Positions 1 through 6,629 of a stretch of DNA of 9,226 nt are shown here, piece by piece (position 1 is the stretch's first letter; each line of letters begins with the position of its first letter). The notes beneath the pieces were generated by a model. That model did no database searches. It saw only the letters and a program-made list of their open reading frames with translations, and was not told where the DNA came from. The stretch comes from RGEC01 sp044371405. Its GTDB lineage: Bacteria > Bacteroidota > Bacteroidia > NS11-12g > UBA955. The position numbers and the translations under genes were made by a program. The DNA lies in the NCBI GenBank assembly GCA_044371405.1, contig JBILTS010000091.1, forward strand, positions 1 through 9,226, written 5' to 3'.

Positions 1-648
1 TACCAGCTGCATATCGTTTTGTTTCTGTATTTTGGCAAATGCCTCAATTAAACTTCCATGATTTTTTCGATGTGTGAAACTACTCACATAAAGTATGTAG
101 GGCATGTCAAACACAGATAATTCGGGTTTTTCATACCAAACATAGTCTACTGGCTGATAGACAACCCTCATCCTGGATTCATCTATTTTGCAAAACCGTT
201 TGATATCTGCAGCCGTAGTCTGACTGGCTGCTACAATCACATCCGCATATCGACATGCGTAATTTGTTTTAACATTATATATAAATCGATCTGCAGCCCT
301 GTAGTAATTGGGATACCTTCTGAAAATAAGATCATGGATGGTAACAACGGTTTTAATTCCTGAACCCGCCAATCCCACGGGGATTTCATTGCTGAGTCCG
401 TGATAAACCTGAATGGCATTCCTGATCAGATCATTTTTCATGCCCAGCATGCGCCAAAGGGAACCTTTGCCTCGACTTTCTGCAACTCTGAGTCCTGAAG
501 GAAGCGTTTTCCCCTCCTGTCCCGGGGCGAACAAAACATATTGATGATCGGGGGCGTATGCGAGCAAAGCATCAACTACGCTCCTGCTGTAGTTTCCCAG
601 ACCGGTGCGATTGTTAAAATACCGCTTTGCGTCAAAACCGATTTTCAT
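1..648 (-). CDS. Glycosyltransferase family 4 (GT-B fold), 3' part missing
   Basis: This is the N-terminal 216 residues of a GT-B glycosyltransferase; the gene continues past the left edge of the window. Seen: a start MKIGFDAKRYF, then a glycine-containing loop TGLGNYSR (residues 15-22) typical of the donor/acceptor cleft of GT4 enzymes, HGLSNEIP (83-90), the IHDLIF segment (104-109), and a second-domain opening YVSSFTHRKNHGSLIEAF (187-204) that matches the start of the GT4 C-terminal Rossmann domain. GT4 enzymes move a sugar from a nucleotide-sugar donor to a glycan or lipid acceptor at the cytoplasmic face of the membrane. The catalytic E-x7-E region lies outside the window, so donor and acceptor cannot be predicted. 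The ATG shares its A with the dapD stop codon (TAATG), so translation is probably coupled to dapD. No signal peptide or membrane helix is visible. Confidence 0.88.
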   Translation of the reverse strand, partial: MKIGFDAKRYFNNRTGLGNYSRSVVDALLAYAPDHQYVLFAPGQEGKTLPSGLRVAESRGKGSLWRMLGMKNDLIRNAIQVYHGLSNEIPVGLAGSGIKTVVTIHDLIFRRYPNYYRAADRFIYNVKTNYACRYADVIVAASQTTAADIKRFCKIDESRMRVVYQPVDYVWYEKPELSVFDMPYILYVSSFTHRKNHGSLIEAFAKIQKQNDMQLV

Positions 649-1463
649 TATACGGCTACATTGAAGTCGCGAAGCGCATCATTTAAGGAGGTTTTGGTAT
701 CGGTGCTTTCTTTTCTCTGACCTATGATCAGGGCACAGGGCACATAAAAATCTCCGCCGGAAAAAGTTTTCTTCATAGAGCCGGGTATTACCACACTGCG
801 GGGTGGTATGTAGCCGCGTGGCAGTTCTTTTCCGCTTTCAGCATCCATAATTTTCGTACTCATGGTCAAAGTGAGCCCGGCACCCAGAACGGCCTGCCGG
901 CCTACCCTTACCCCTTCCACCACAATACACCTGGAACCCACAAAACAATCGTCTTCGATGATGACCGGTGCCGCCTGAACGGGCTCTAGCACACCACCAA
1001 TTCCAACGCCCCCACTGAGGTGCACATTTTTACCTATTTGGGCACAGCTACCCACAGTAGCCCAGGTATCAACCATGGTACCCGAATCAACATAAGCACC
1101 AATGTTCACATAAGATGGCATCATGATAACACCGGGAGCAAGAAAAGCACCATAGCGCGCTATGGCATGGGGTACAACCCTAACACCCAAATCTGCAAAA
1201 CCCGATTTTAATTTCATTTTATCATGAAATTCCATGGGGCCTGCATGCAAGGTTTCCATTTTGCGGGTTGGAAAATATAAAATTACGGCCTTTTTTATCC
1301 AATCGTTATTTTGCCAGCTGCCGTCAGACATCGGCTCTGCAACCCTCAAAACACCTTTGTCCAGCTGCTCAATGACTTCATCAATGGCATCTACATAATC
1401 CTGCTTTTGCAATAAACTGCGATTTTCCCAGGCCTCCTCAACTAATTTCTTTGTATTTTGCAT
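648..1463 (-). CDS. dapD: 2,3,4,5-tetrahydropyridine-2,6-dicarboxylate N-succinyltransferase
   Basis: DapD transfers succinyl from succinyl-CoA to tetrahydrodipicolinate in the succinylase branch of lysine and meso-diaminopimelate synthesis, in the cytoplasm. The 271-residue length matches the family (about 270-275). The N-terminal helical domain covers about residues 1-105. A left-handed beta-helix of hexapeptide repeats follows from about 108 to 228, with the signature segments YVNIGAYVDSGTMVDTWATVG (start residue 118), GKNVHLSGGVGIGGVLEPVQ (144-163) and VVEGVRVG (181-188). A short C-terminal tail ends in FNVAV. An in-frame extension back to position 1520 exists, but its extra 19 residues look unlike the family, so I start at the ATG at 1463 (MQNTKK). 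The gene is first of a pair with the glycosyltransferase and diverges from the S9 peptidase. A promoter-like element sits just upstream. Confidence 0.97.
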   Translation of the reverse strand: MQNTKKLVEEAWENRSLLQKQDYVDAIDEVIEQLDKGVLRVAEPMSDGSWQNNDWIKKAVILYFPTRKMETLHAGPMEFHDKMKLKSGFADLGVRVVPHAIARYGAFLAPGVIMMPSYVNIGAYVDSGTMVDTWATVGSCAQIGKNVHLSGGVGIGGVLEPVQAAPVIIEDDCFVGSRCIVVEGVRVGRQAVLGAGLTLTMSTKIMDAESGKELPRGYIPPRSVVIPGSMKKTFSGGDFYVPCALIIGQRKESTDTKTSLNDALRDFNVAV

Positions 1464-1511
1464 GAAAATAAAATAGGCCGCAAATTTGCATCCATATTTG
1501 CGAAGTACAAA
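1457..1511. promoter_or_regulatory. Divergent promoter region with one self-complementary -7 box
   Basis: The Bacteroidota consensus is TTTG, about 19-23 bases, then TAnnTTTG. CAAATTTG at 1481-1488 differs from the -7 consensus only at its first base and is its own reverse complement, so it reads the same on both strands. On the plus strand TTTG at 1457-1460 lies 20 bases upstream. On the minus strand TTTG at 1511-1508 lies 19 bases upstream. Transcripts would start near 1494 (plus, towards the peptidase ATG at 1519) and near 1475 (minus, towards the dapD ATG at 1463). The flanks extend the palindrome to GCAAATTTGC (1480-1489). A second plus-strand box-like CATATTTG lies at 1493-1500 but has no matching upstream element. 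The elements are seen in the sequence; promoter activity is inferred. Confidence 0.5.
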
Positions 1512-1518
1512 GACACCC

Positions 1519-3651
1519 ATGAGAAATCTGTTTTTCTTGACCCTAACTTTTGGTTTACACGCTGCCCAGCTTCAATCTCAATCGCAGACACTAACCATCG
1601 AAGATTGTTTTAATCCCAAATTTTCGCCTGCTGGACTTCGTGGGGTTCAATGGATACCTCAAAGCAACCGCTTTACGCAGATAAAAGGCAAAGCACTGCT
1701 CTCAACGGATCCGGCTACGCTAAGCAGTGACACCCTATTCACCATAGAAATGCTGTCGGCAATCACAGCAGCTGAAGGAGGAGATTTAAAATCTATTCCG
1801 CCCCTTACCTGGAAATCAGAAAAAGAATGCTGGTTTGTAAACAAAGGAAAACTATTTATTTATAACGTATCCGATAAAACCCTTATTGCCAAGCGCAAAT
1901 TTGCCGAAAACTATGAAGCCATTGAAATTGCGGAGACTACGCTGAATACGGCCTTGATTGAAAAGGACAACATTACCATTGTAACAGCAAGCGGCCCGCG
2001 AAGAATTACAGAAGATGGAGGCAACGGTATTGTTTACGGACAATCAGTACATCGCAATGAATTTGGTATCAACAAGGGGTTTTTCTGGAGCAATGACGGA
2101 AACAAACTGGCTTTCTACCGCATGGATGAAACCCGTGTTACCCAATATCCGCTCACCAATATTGAAAACGGTCCTGCAAAAAACAACTACATACGCTATC
2201 CGATGGCCGGCGATAGCAGCCATTCCGTAAAAGTAGGGGTATATAACTGCCTTACCGAAGAAATAATCTATCTGAACACAGACGGACCTTACGATCAATA
2301 CCTAACCAATATTGCCTGGGGGCCTGACGGCCAATCTATATATCTGGCATGGGTTAACCGAGAGCAGAATCACATGCAGTTGCGCAAATACAGAACCAGT
2401 GATGGAAAGCTGGAAAAAGTAATTTATGAGGAGAAAAATGAAAAATACGTGGAACCTGAACATCCTCCCATTTTCATTCCTGAAGAGGGGAACAAGTGGC
2501 TGTGGATGAGTGAAAAATCAGGCTATAACCACATATACCTGATGGATGATCAACGCGGGCCAATCCAACTCACCAAAGGCGACTGGGCCGTAACAGATTT
2601 CTTGGGGTTTTCTAAAGACTATCAGGGGTTTTATTACGAAAGTACTCAGGAAAGTCCATTGCAACGGCATGTTTATTTTTACAAATTCAGAGACAGAAAT
2701 CCGAAACCCCTAAAAATAACCAAAGGTATAGGAACCCATAAATTATTGTTAAATGTCCATGCCGGAATCTATATGGACATTTATACTTCGACCCAGATAC
2801 CCAGAAGATACAGTGTTCACAAGCTGGATGGAACCTTAATAAACACTGTTTTTGAGGGACCCAATCCATTATCTGGTTATCAAACAGGCGAAATGCGGCT
2901 GGAACCTGTTGTAATCAGTGGAAAAACAGCTTTATATGGCCGCTTGTTCCTTCCTCCCGATTTTGATCCGAAAAAAAAATATCCGCTTTTGGTATATGTT
3001 TACGGCGGACCCCATGCACAAATGGTAACAGAAAGTTGGCTGGGCGGCGGATCGCTCTGGATGGCATATTTGGCACAAAAGGGCACCATTGTCTACACGG
3101 TTGATAACAGAGGCAGCTCAAACCGGGGTTTTGAATTTGAAAGTGCCACCCACAGAAATCTGGGAACTGTTGAAATGAATGATCAACTCGCTGCCCTTGA
3201 TCAATTAATCAAAAGGGGGTTTATCGATACCGGCAGAATGGCAATTCATGGTTGGAGTTTTGGCGGATTTATGACAACGACACTGATGACAAGAGCTCCC
3301 GGCAAATTCAAACTGGGTGTGGCAGGCGGTCCGGTTATGGACTGGAAGTATTATGAAATCATGTACACCGAGCGCTATATGGATAAACCCTCTGAAAATC
3401 CTGAAGGTTACCAAAAAGCCAATCTGCTTGGATACGTTGATAAACTGAAAGGCAAATTATTACTCATTCACGGCATGGATGATGATGTAGTGGTACCCCA
3501 GCACAGCTACATGTATTTGCAGGAAGCCGTTAAAAAAATGAACACAAACATAGACTTCTACCTCTATCCTGGTCATAAACACAACGTTGTTGGCCCAGAC
3601 CGGGCGCATCTATACAAAAAAATAACCGGCTATATTCTGGAAAACCTGTGA
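1519..3651 (+). CDS. ptpA: Prolyl tripeptidyl peptidase-like S9 serine peptidase, exported
   Basis: This 710-residue protein resembles Porphyromonas gingivalis PtpA, which releases X-X-Pro tripeptides from free N-termini, more than it resembles DPP IV. A cleavable signal peptide covers about residues 1-20. A beta-propeller (about 25-440) is followed by an alpha/beta-hydrolase domain (about 450-710). The catalytic triad by alignment is Ser580 (GWSFGGF), Asp655 (GMDDDVVV) and His688 (HKHNVVGPDR), matching PtpA S603, D678 and H710. Glu181 (VHRNEFG) and Glu613 (YEIMYTERY) match the PtpA residues E205 and E636 that bind the substrate amino end. DPP IV has VYEEEF where this protein has VHRNEF, so the double-Glu signature is absent. 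Phe581 replaces the usual Tyr after the nucleophile. I start at ATG 1519 because the upstream in-frame start (1486) adds residues before the signal peptide and lies in the promoter region. The stop overlaps the next gene. Confidence 0.9.
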   Translation: MRNLFFLTLTFGLHAAQLQSQSQTLTIEDCFNPKFSPAGLRGVQWIPQSNRFTQIKGKALLSTDPATLSSDTLFTIEMLSAITAAEGGDLKSIPPLTWKSEKECWFVNKGKLFIYNVSDKTLIAKRKFAENYEAIEIAETTLNTALIEKDNITIVTASGPRRITEDGGNGIVYGQSVHRNEFGINKGFFWSNDGNKLAFYRMDETRVTQYPLTNIENGPAKNNYIRYPMAGDSSHSVKVGVYNCLTEEIIYLNTDGPYDQYLTNIAWGPDGQSIYLAWVNREQNHMQLRKYRTSDGKLEKVIYEEKNEKYVEPEHPPIFIPEEGNKWLWMSEKSGYNHIYLMDDQRGPIQLTKGDWAVTDFLGFSKDYQGFYYESTQESPLQRHVYFYKFRDRNPKPLKITKGIGTHKLLLNVHAGIYMDIYTSTQIPRRYSVHKLDGTLINTVFEGPNPLSGYQTGEMRLEPVVISGKTALYGRLFLPPDFDPKKKYPLLVYVYGGPHAQMVTESWLGGGSLWMAYLAQKGTIVYTVDNRGSSNRGFEFESATHRNLGTVEMNDQLAALDQLIKRGFIDTGRMAIHGWSFGGFMTTTLMTRAPGKFKLGVAGGPVMDWKYYEIMYTERYMDKPSENPEGYQKANLLGYVDKLKGKLLLIHGMDDDVVVPQHSYMYLQEAVKKMNTNIDFYLYPGHKHNVVGPDRAHLYKKITGYILENL

Positions 3652-4508
3652 TTGCCGACCTGCAAATAGTAGAATGTCCGCGTGATGCCATGCAAGGCAT
3701 ACAAACTGTTATTCCCACAATAGTAAAAGTAGACTATATAAAGAAGTTGCTGCAATGTGGTTTTCACACCTTGGATTGCGGCAGTTTTGTAAACCCTTCA
3801 GCGGTTCCCCAGATGGCCGATACGGCAGATGTACTTGCTCAGATTGGTTCCTTTAAAGGTGATACCCGTTTGCTGGTGATTGTGGCCAATGAAAGAGGTG
3901 CTGCAAGGGCCATTGCTTATCCAATGGTCGATTACCTGGGTTATCCATTCAGTGTGAATGAGACTTTTCAGCGCCGCAATACCAACAGCAGCATCACCGA
4001 TTCATTTATCCGAATGCGCAAGATTAGAGAGATTGCTACCATAGCCGGCAAGGAACTGGTTGCATACATCAGCATGGCTTTTGGCAATCCGTATGGCGAG
4101 CCTTATGACCGTGAAAAAGTGTTGGAATGGGCCGACCGAATGGTGCACGAAGGAATAAATATAATCAGCTTGGCAGATACTGTAGGTCAGGCACAAACCG
4201 ATGATATAGAATACCTTTTTGAAAAACTGACACGCAAATATCCGTCGGTTGTGTTTGGTGCGCATTTTCATGCAAGGCCGGATGCCTGGCAAGCAAAAGT
4301 GGAATCCGCATGGAACGCAGGATGCAGAAGGTTTGACAGTGCTATACTTGGCTTTGGGGGTTGCCCATTTGCTAAAGATGAACTTACCGGCAATATCCCT
4401 ACCGAAGGACTAGTGGCATGGATTAATACTCATATATCAACCAACATAGATACTGATGCCTTCTCAAATGCCCTTTCCAGAGCATCTGGTGCCTATCACG
4501 GGCAATAA
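3648..4508 (+). CDS. Hydroxymethylglutaryl-CoA lyase-like DRE-TIM enzyme
   Basis: HMG-CoA lyase splits 3-hydroxy-3-methylglutaryl-CoA into acetyl-CoA and acetoacetate, the last step of leucine catabolism. This 286-residue cytoplasmic TIM-barrel protein carries the family landmarks: VECPRD (Arg12-Asp13), SFVNPSAVPQMADTADV (46-62), the metal-binding HxH (His206, His208) and the loop GFGGCPFA with Cys239, followed by GNIPTEGLV. The GTG at 3648 must be the start, because the first ATG (codon 15) would remove the catalytic Arg-Asp. GTG overlaps the TGA of the peptidase (GTGA), so translation is probably coupled. Oddities: the active-site Glu of human HMGL (E72) aligns with Asp43, and the Asp after HxH in human (HCHD) is Ala209. 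The family is clear; the exact substrate is less certain, and another acyl-CoA lyase activity is possible. Confidence 0.85.
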   Translation: MIADLQIVECPRDAMQGIQTVIPTIVKVDYIKKLLQCGFHTLDCGSFVNPSAVPQMADTADVLAQIGSFKGDTRLLVIVANERGAARAIAYPMVDYLGYPFSVNETFQRRNTNSSITDSFIRMRKIREIATIAGKELVAYISMAFGNPYGEPYDREKVLEWADRMVHEGINIISLADTVGQAQTDDIEYLFEKLTRKYPSVVFGAHFHARPDAWQAKVESAWNAGCRRFDSAILGFGGCPFAKDELTGNIPTEGLVAWINTHISTNIDTDAFSNALSRASGAYHGQ

Positions 4509-4511
4509 ACA

Positions 4512-5246
4512 CTACCTTCTAAGGGTATTTAACCTCTGTACAATTTCCATCAAACCATCACGATAGTTTTTCCCTACCGGAATTTCCTTGCCACCCACCT
4601 TAATGCTACTGCTGTGAACGGATACAATTTTATCAATGGATACAATAAAACTGCGGTGCACCCTGATAAAACGATCTGAGGGCAGGCCTTGTTCCATGTT
4701 TTTCATGGTTTGCAGGGTCACAATACGCTTGTCGTCTGATGTCCATATTTTTACATAATCTGCAAAAGCTTCCACCATCCATATATCGGTAAATGCAACC
4801 TTAAGCAGCTTCCCGTCACTTTTCACAAAAACAGAACCTTCTGACAGTTCAGTACTCTCTTTCTGCACCGAGGACCTTAGGTCAAAATACTCTTCTATTC
4901 GCTTAATGGTTTTGGACAGACGATCCGGAGATATGGGTTTTAGCAGGAAATCAAGTGCCTCAATTTCAAATGCCTCGGCAGCATATTCCTGATGAGCAGT
5001 AGTAAATACCACCACACAACCATTATCTATTATGCTTCGCGCAAATTCAATCCCACCCACTCCCGGCATATTGATATCACTAAATACCACATTCACCTTG
5101 TTGGTTTTGAGATAGTCCATGGCCTCGATGGCATGATTAAATGTTCTTTCCACCTTCAGGCCTGTATATTGCCCGAGTAGTGTTTGCATTACTTCCAATG
5201 CCAGGGGTTCATCATCAACGCAAATACAACGCAAAGTTTCAGCCAT
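4512..5246 (-). CDS. LytTR-family response regulator
   Basis: This 244-residue protein is a DNA-binding response regulator of the LytR/AlgR class. The receiver domain covers about residues 5-120: acidic pocket Asp11-Asp12 (VDDEP), phospho-acceptor Asp57 (FSDINMPG), the Thr82-Thr83 switch position (VFTTAH) and Lys103-Pro104 (LLKPIS). After a linker, a LytTR DNA-binding domain covers about 137-240, with the signatures LKVAFTDIWMVEAFADYVKI and FIRVHRSFIVSIDKI. LytTR domains bind direct repeats in target promoters. The ATG lies 4 bp after the stop of the histidine kinase, so the two form an operon and a cognate pair. The 3' end faces the HMG-CoA lyase-like gene with only 3 bp between stop codons. 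Targets are unknown. Confidence 0.95.
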   Translation of the reverse strand: MAETLRCICVDDEPLALEVMQTLLGQYTGLKVERTFNHAIEAMDYLKTNKVNVVFSDINMPGVGGIEFARSIIDNGCVVVFTTAHQEYAAEAFEIEALDFLLKPISPDRLSKTIKRIEEYFDLRSSVQKESTELSEGSVFVKSDGKLLKVAFTDIWMVEAFADYVKIWTSDDKRIVTLQTMKNMEQGLPSDRFIRVHRSFIVSIDKIVSVHSSSIKVGGKEIPVGKNYRDGLMEIVQRLNTLRR

Positions 5247-5250
5247 ATGA

Positions 5251-6297
5251 TCAGGTATTTAATGCAAGTTTAACATGATATTCTGAATCTTCATCCCTCA
5301 CATCCAAACTATATTTTTCAGGATAAATGATATCCAGTCGCTTTTTTAAGTTAGTGAGTCCAATCCCCCCCTGCCCCGATGCATATTCTGCAGTACTTGC
5401 CGGTTTTGAATTGGATATTTCAAAAATGATCTCTGATTCCATGGCATTTAATTTGATTTTAATCCATGCATCCGACAATGTATTAAAAGCACCGTGTTTT
5501 ATGCTATTCTCCAGGAAAGTTAAAAACAGCATGGGCTCTATTTGAGCATCGCTCAAATTGCCTTGGGTCTCAAACTCAATAACCGCCCTGTTTCCCAGTC
5601 TTATTTTTTCTAAATCTATATAATCCTTAAGATACTGAACTTCTTTGGCCAGTGGAACCCGCCCGTCAACCGCTTCATAAAGCACGTATCGCAATATATT
5701 GCTTAATCTCAGCACCACCTCCGGTGCCTGATCGCTCTTTTTGAGTGTAAGTGCATAGAGATTATTCAGGCAGTTAAAGAGAAAATGCGGATTGATTTGT
5801 GATTTCAAAAACTTAAGCTCAGTTTCCGTATTGATTTGTTGAAGTCGTCTTCTGGCCTGTTCTCCCTGATACCAGTTTTTCACCAGTTTCAGCACCATAC
5901 TTAGCACTACACTGAATAAAATTGAAAGTGCAATGAGGATGAAAAAATTCCAGGACCAAACCATGTTTTTCAGGTCTCTGTTGTTCACCAGCTTGTGTAT
6001 GATTACTGATATGGGAAAAGCAGATGCCGCAATGGTCAGCATCAATACAATGACATAGGTAACATATTGCCTGCTGTATAGGTATTTGTTAACGAAGTAA
6101 TAATTATTTACATAGCTAACTGCAGCATGAAAAGTCAGGATTAATGATGAAAACAACAACCATTCCCTCAGATTCTGCCCCGGTTGAAGGGATATGGCAA
6201 CAATGAAGGCATACAGGGACCAGAAAAAAAGATGGTAAAGTCTGGACTGGTTGATGAACCGGTAGGTTGCAGAAAAAATATTTCTAAGAAACTGCAA
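5251..6297 (-). CDS. LytS-type sensor histidine kinase, TTG start
   Basis: This 348-residue membrane kinase would phosphorylate the LytTR regulator encoded directly downstream. Four hydrophobic segments (about 21-38, 46-66, 78-101, 115-138) form the N-terminal sensor region, followed by a short helical linker (140-165). The His_kinase (PF06580-type) block has phospho-acceptor His171 in LKSQINPHFLFN and continues to about residue 245. The HATPase domain shows the N-box FLENSIKHG (Asn264) and the G-box GQGGIGLTNLKKRL (308-321). No extracytoplasmic sensor domain is visible, so the signal may be sensed within the membrane or through a partner. No ATG or GTG occurs before codon 112. TTG at 6297 is the only usual start after the in-frame stop at 6303-6301, with a GGGAAGA sequence about 12 bases upstream. 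The start is therefore likely but unusual. Confidence 0.93.
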   Translation of the reverse strand: MQFLRNIFSATYRFINQSRLYHLFFWSLYAFIVAISLQPGQNLREWLLFSSLILTFHAAVSYVNNYYFVNKYLYSRQYVTYVIVLMLTIAASAFPISVIIHKLVNNRDLKNMVWSWNFFILIALSILFSVVLSMVLKLVKNWYQGEQARRRLQQINTETELKFLKSQINPHFLFNCLNNLYALTLKKSDQAPEVVLRLSNILRYVLYEAVDGRVPLAKEVQYLKDYIDLEKIRLGNRAVIEFETQGNLSDAQIEPMLFLTFLENSIKHGAFNTLSDAWIKIKLNAMESEIIFEISNSKPASTAEYASGQGGIGLTNLKKRLDIIYPEKYSLDVRDEDSEYHVKLALNT

Positions 6298-6306
6298 AGT
6301 TCAGAT

Positions 6307-6540
6307 TTATCTTCCCAGGAAGTGAGACAGGAACCGCGTTCCCCAATCCTGATATACACCTGGCTCTTCGACATTGGAACCAAAAGACGGTTCGTCTTCT
6401 ACCATTTCCTTATCAGAATTGCGGGATTCCTGTTTTGAAAAATAGGTTTGAGCAGCCCAAAAACCAAGTAGATTCAAGAGCAACAGCACAAGAATTACTT
6501 TTACTTTTGGCGATATTCTTACAAACCGGGGCATTTTCAT
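6307..6540 (-). CDS. Small single-pass membrane protein, function unknown
   Basis: I do not recognise this 77-residue protein. It has a basic N-terminus (K2, R5, R8, K12, K14), one hydrophobic helix at about 13-32 (VKVILVLLLLNLLGFWAAQ) and an acidic tail rich in Glu and Asp (38-65), ending in a short amphipathic stretch (RFLSHFLGR). By the positive-inside rule the tail should face the periplasm. There is no lipobox Cys and no convincing signal-peptidase site, so it is probably an anchored protein. It ends 9 bp before the kinase TTG and is in the same strand and frame, so it is probably first in an operon with the kinase and regulator. ATG at 6540 or ATG at 6534 could be the start. Overlapping ORFs on either strand lack this organisation. 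Being a partner or modulator of the kinase is an inference from position only. Confidence 0.72.
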   Translation of the reverse strand: MKMPRFVRISPKVKVILVLLLLNLLGFWAAQTYFSKQESRNSDKEMVEDEPSFGSNVEEPGVYQDWGTRFLSHFLGR

Positions 6541-6629
6541 TTCAAAAATAGCTTATTGATGCTAATTTTTTTACTATTATTATTAAGACGCAAAATCCCT
6601 GCCAAATGTTACCGAAAAATGAAAATTTT

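Noticed and set aside
1464..1520. N-terminal extension of dapD to position 1520.
   Set aside because: The extra 19 residues do not resemble the family, and the stretch holds the divergent promoter elements.
1519..3651. Calling the S9 peptidase DPP IV.
   Set aside because: The VYEEEF double-Glu motif is absent, and the residues equivalent to PtpA E205 and E636, together with the catalytic-domain signatures, match PtpA better.
4002..4292. 96-residue minus-strand reading frame inside the HMG-CoA lyase-like gene.
   Set aside because: It is opposite a conserved enzyme core including the HxH metal site; its composition looks like a reverse-strand shadow.
6184..6438. 84-residue plus-strand reading frame across the kinase start and the small membrane protein.
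   Set aside because: No hydrophobic or domain pattern, no operon context on this strand, and it overlaps two better supported minus-strand genes.
6543..6550. Exact TAnnTTTG (TATTTTTG, minus strand) just before the small membrane protein start.
   Set aside because: No TTTG or TTG at the right distance upstream, and the predicted start of transcription would fall at or inside the ATG. A chance match in an A/T-rich gap is as likely.
6544..6569. Weak hairpin (TAGC/GCTA stem, A and T flanks) in the gap between the sulfatase-fold gene and the small membrane protein.
   Set aside because: Only four contiguous base pairs plus an A-A mismatch and A-T pairs; too weak to call a terminator on either strand.
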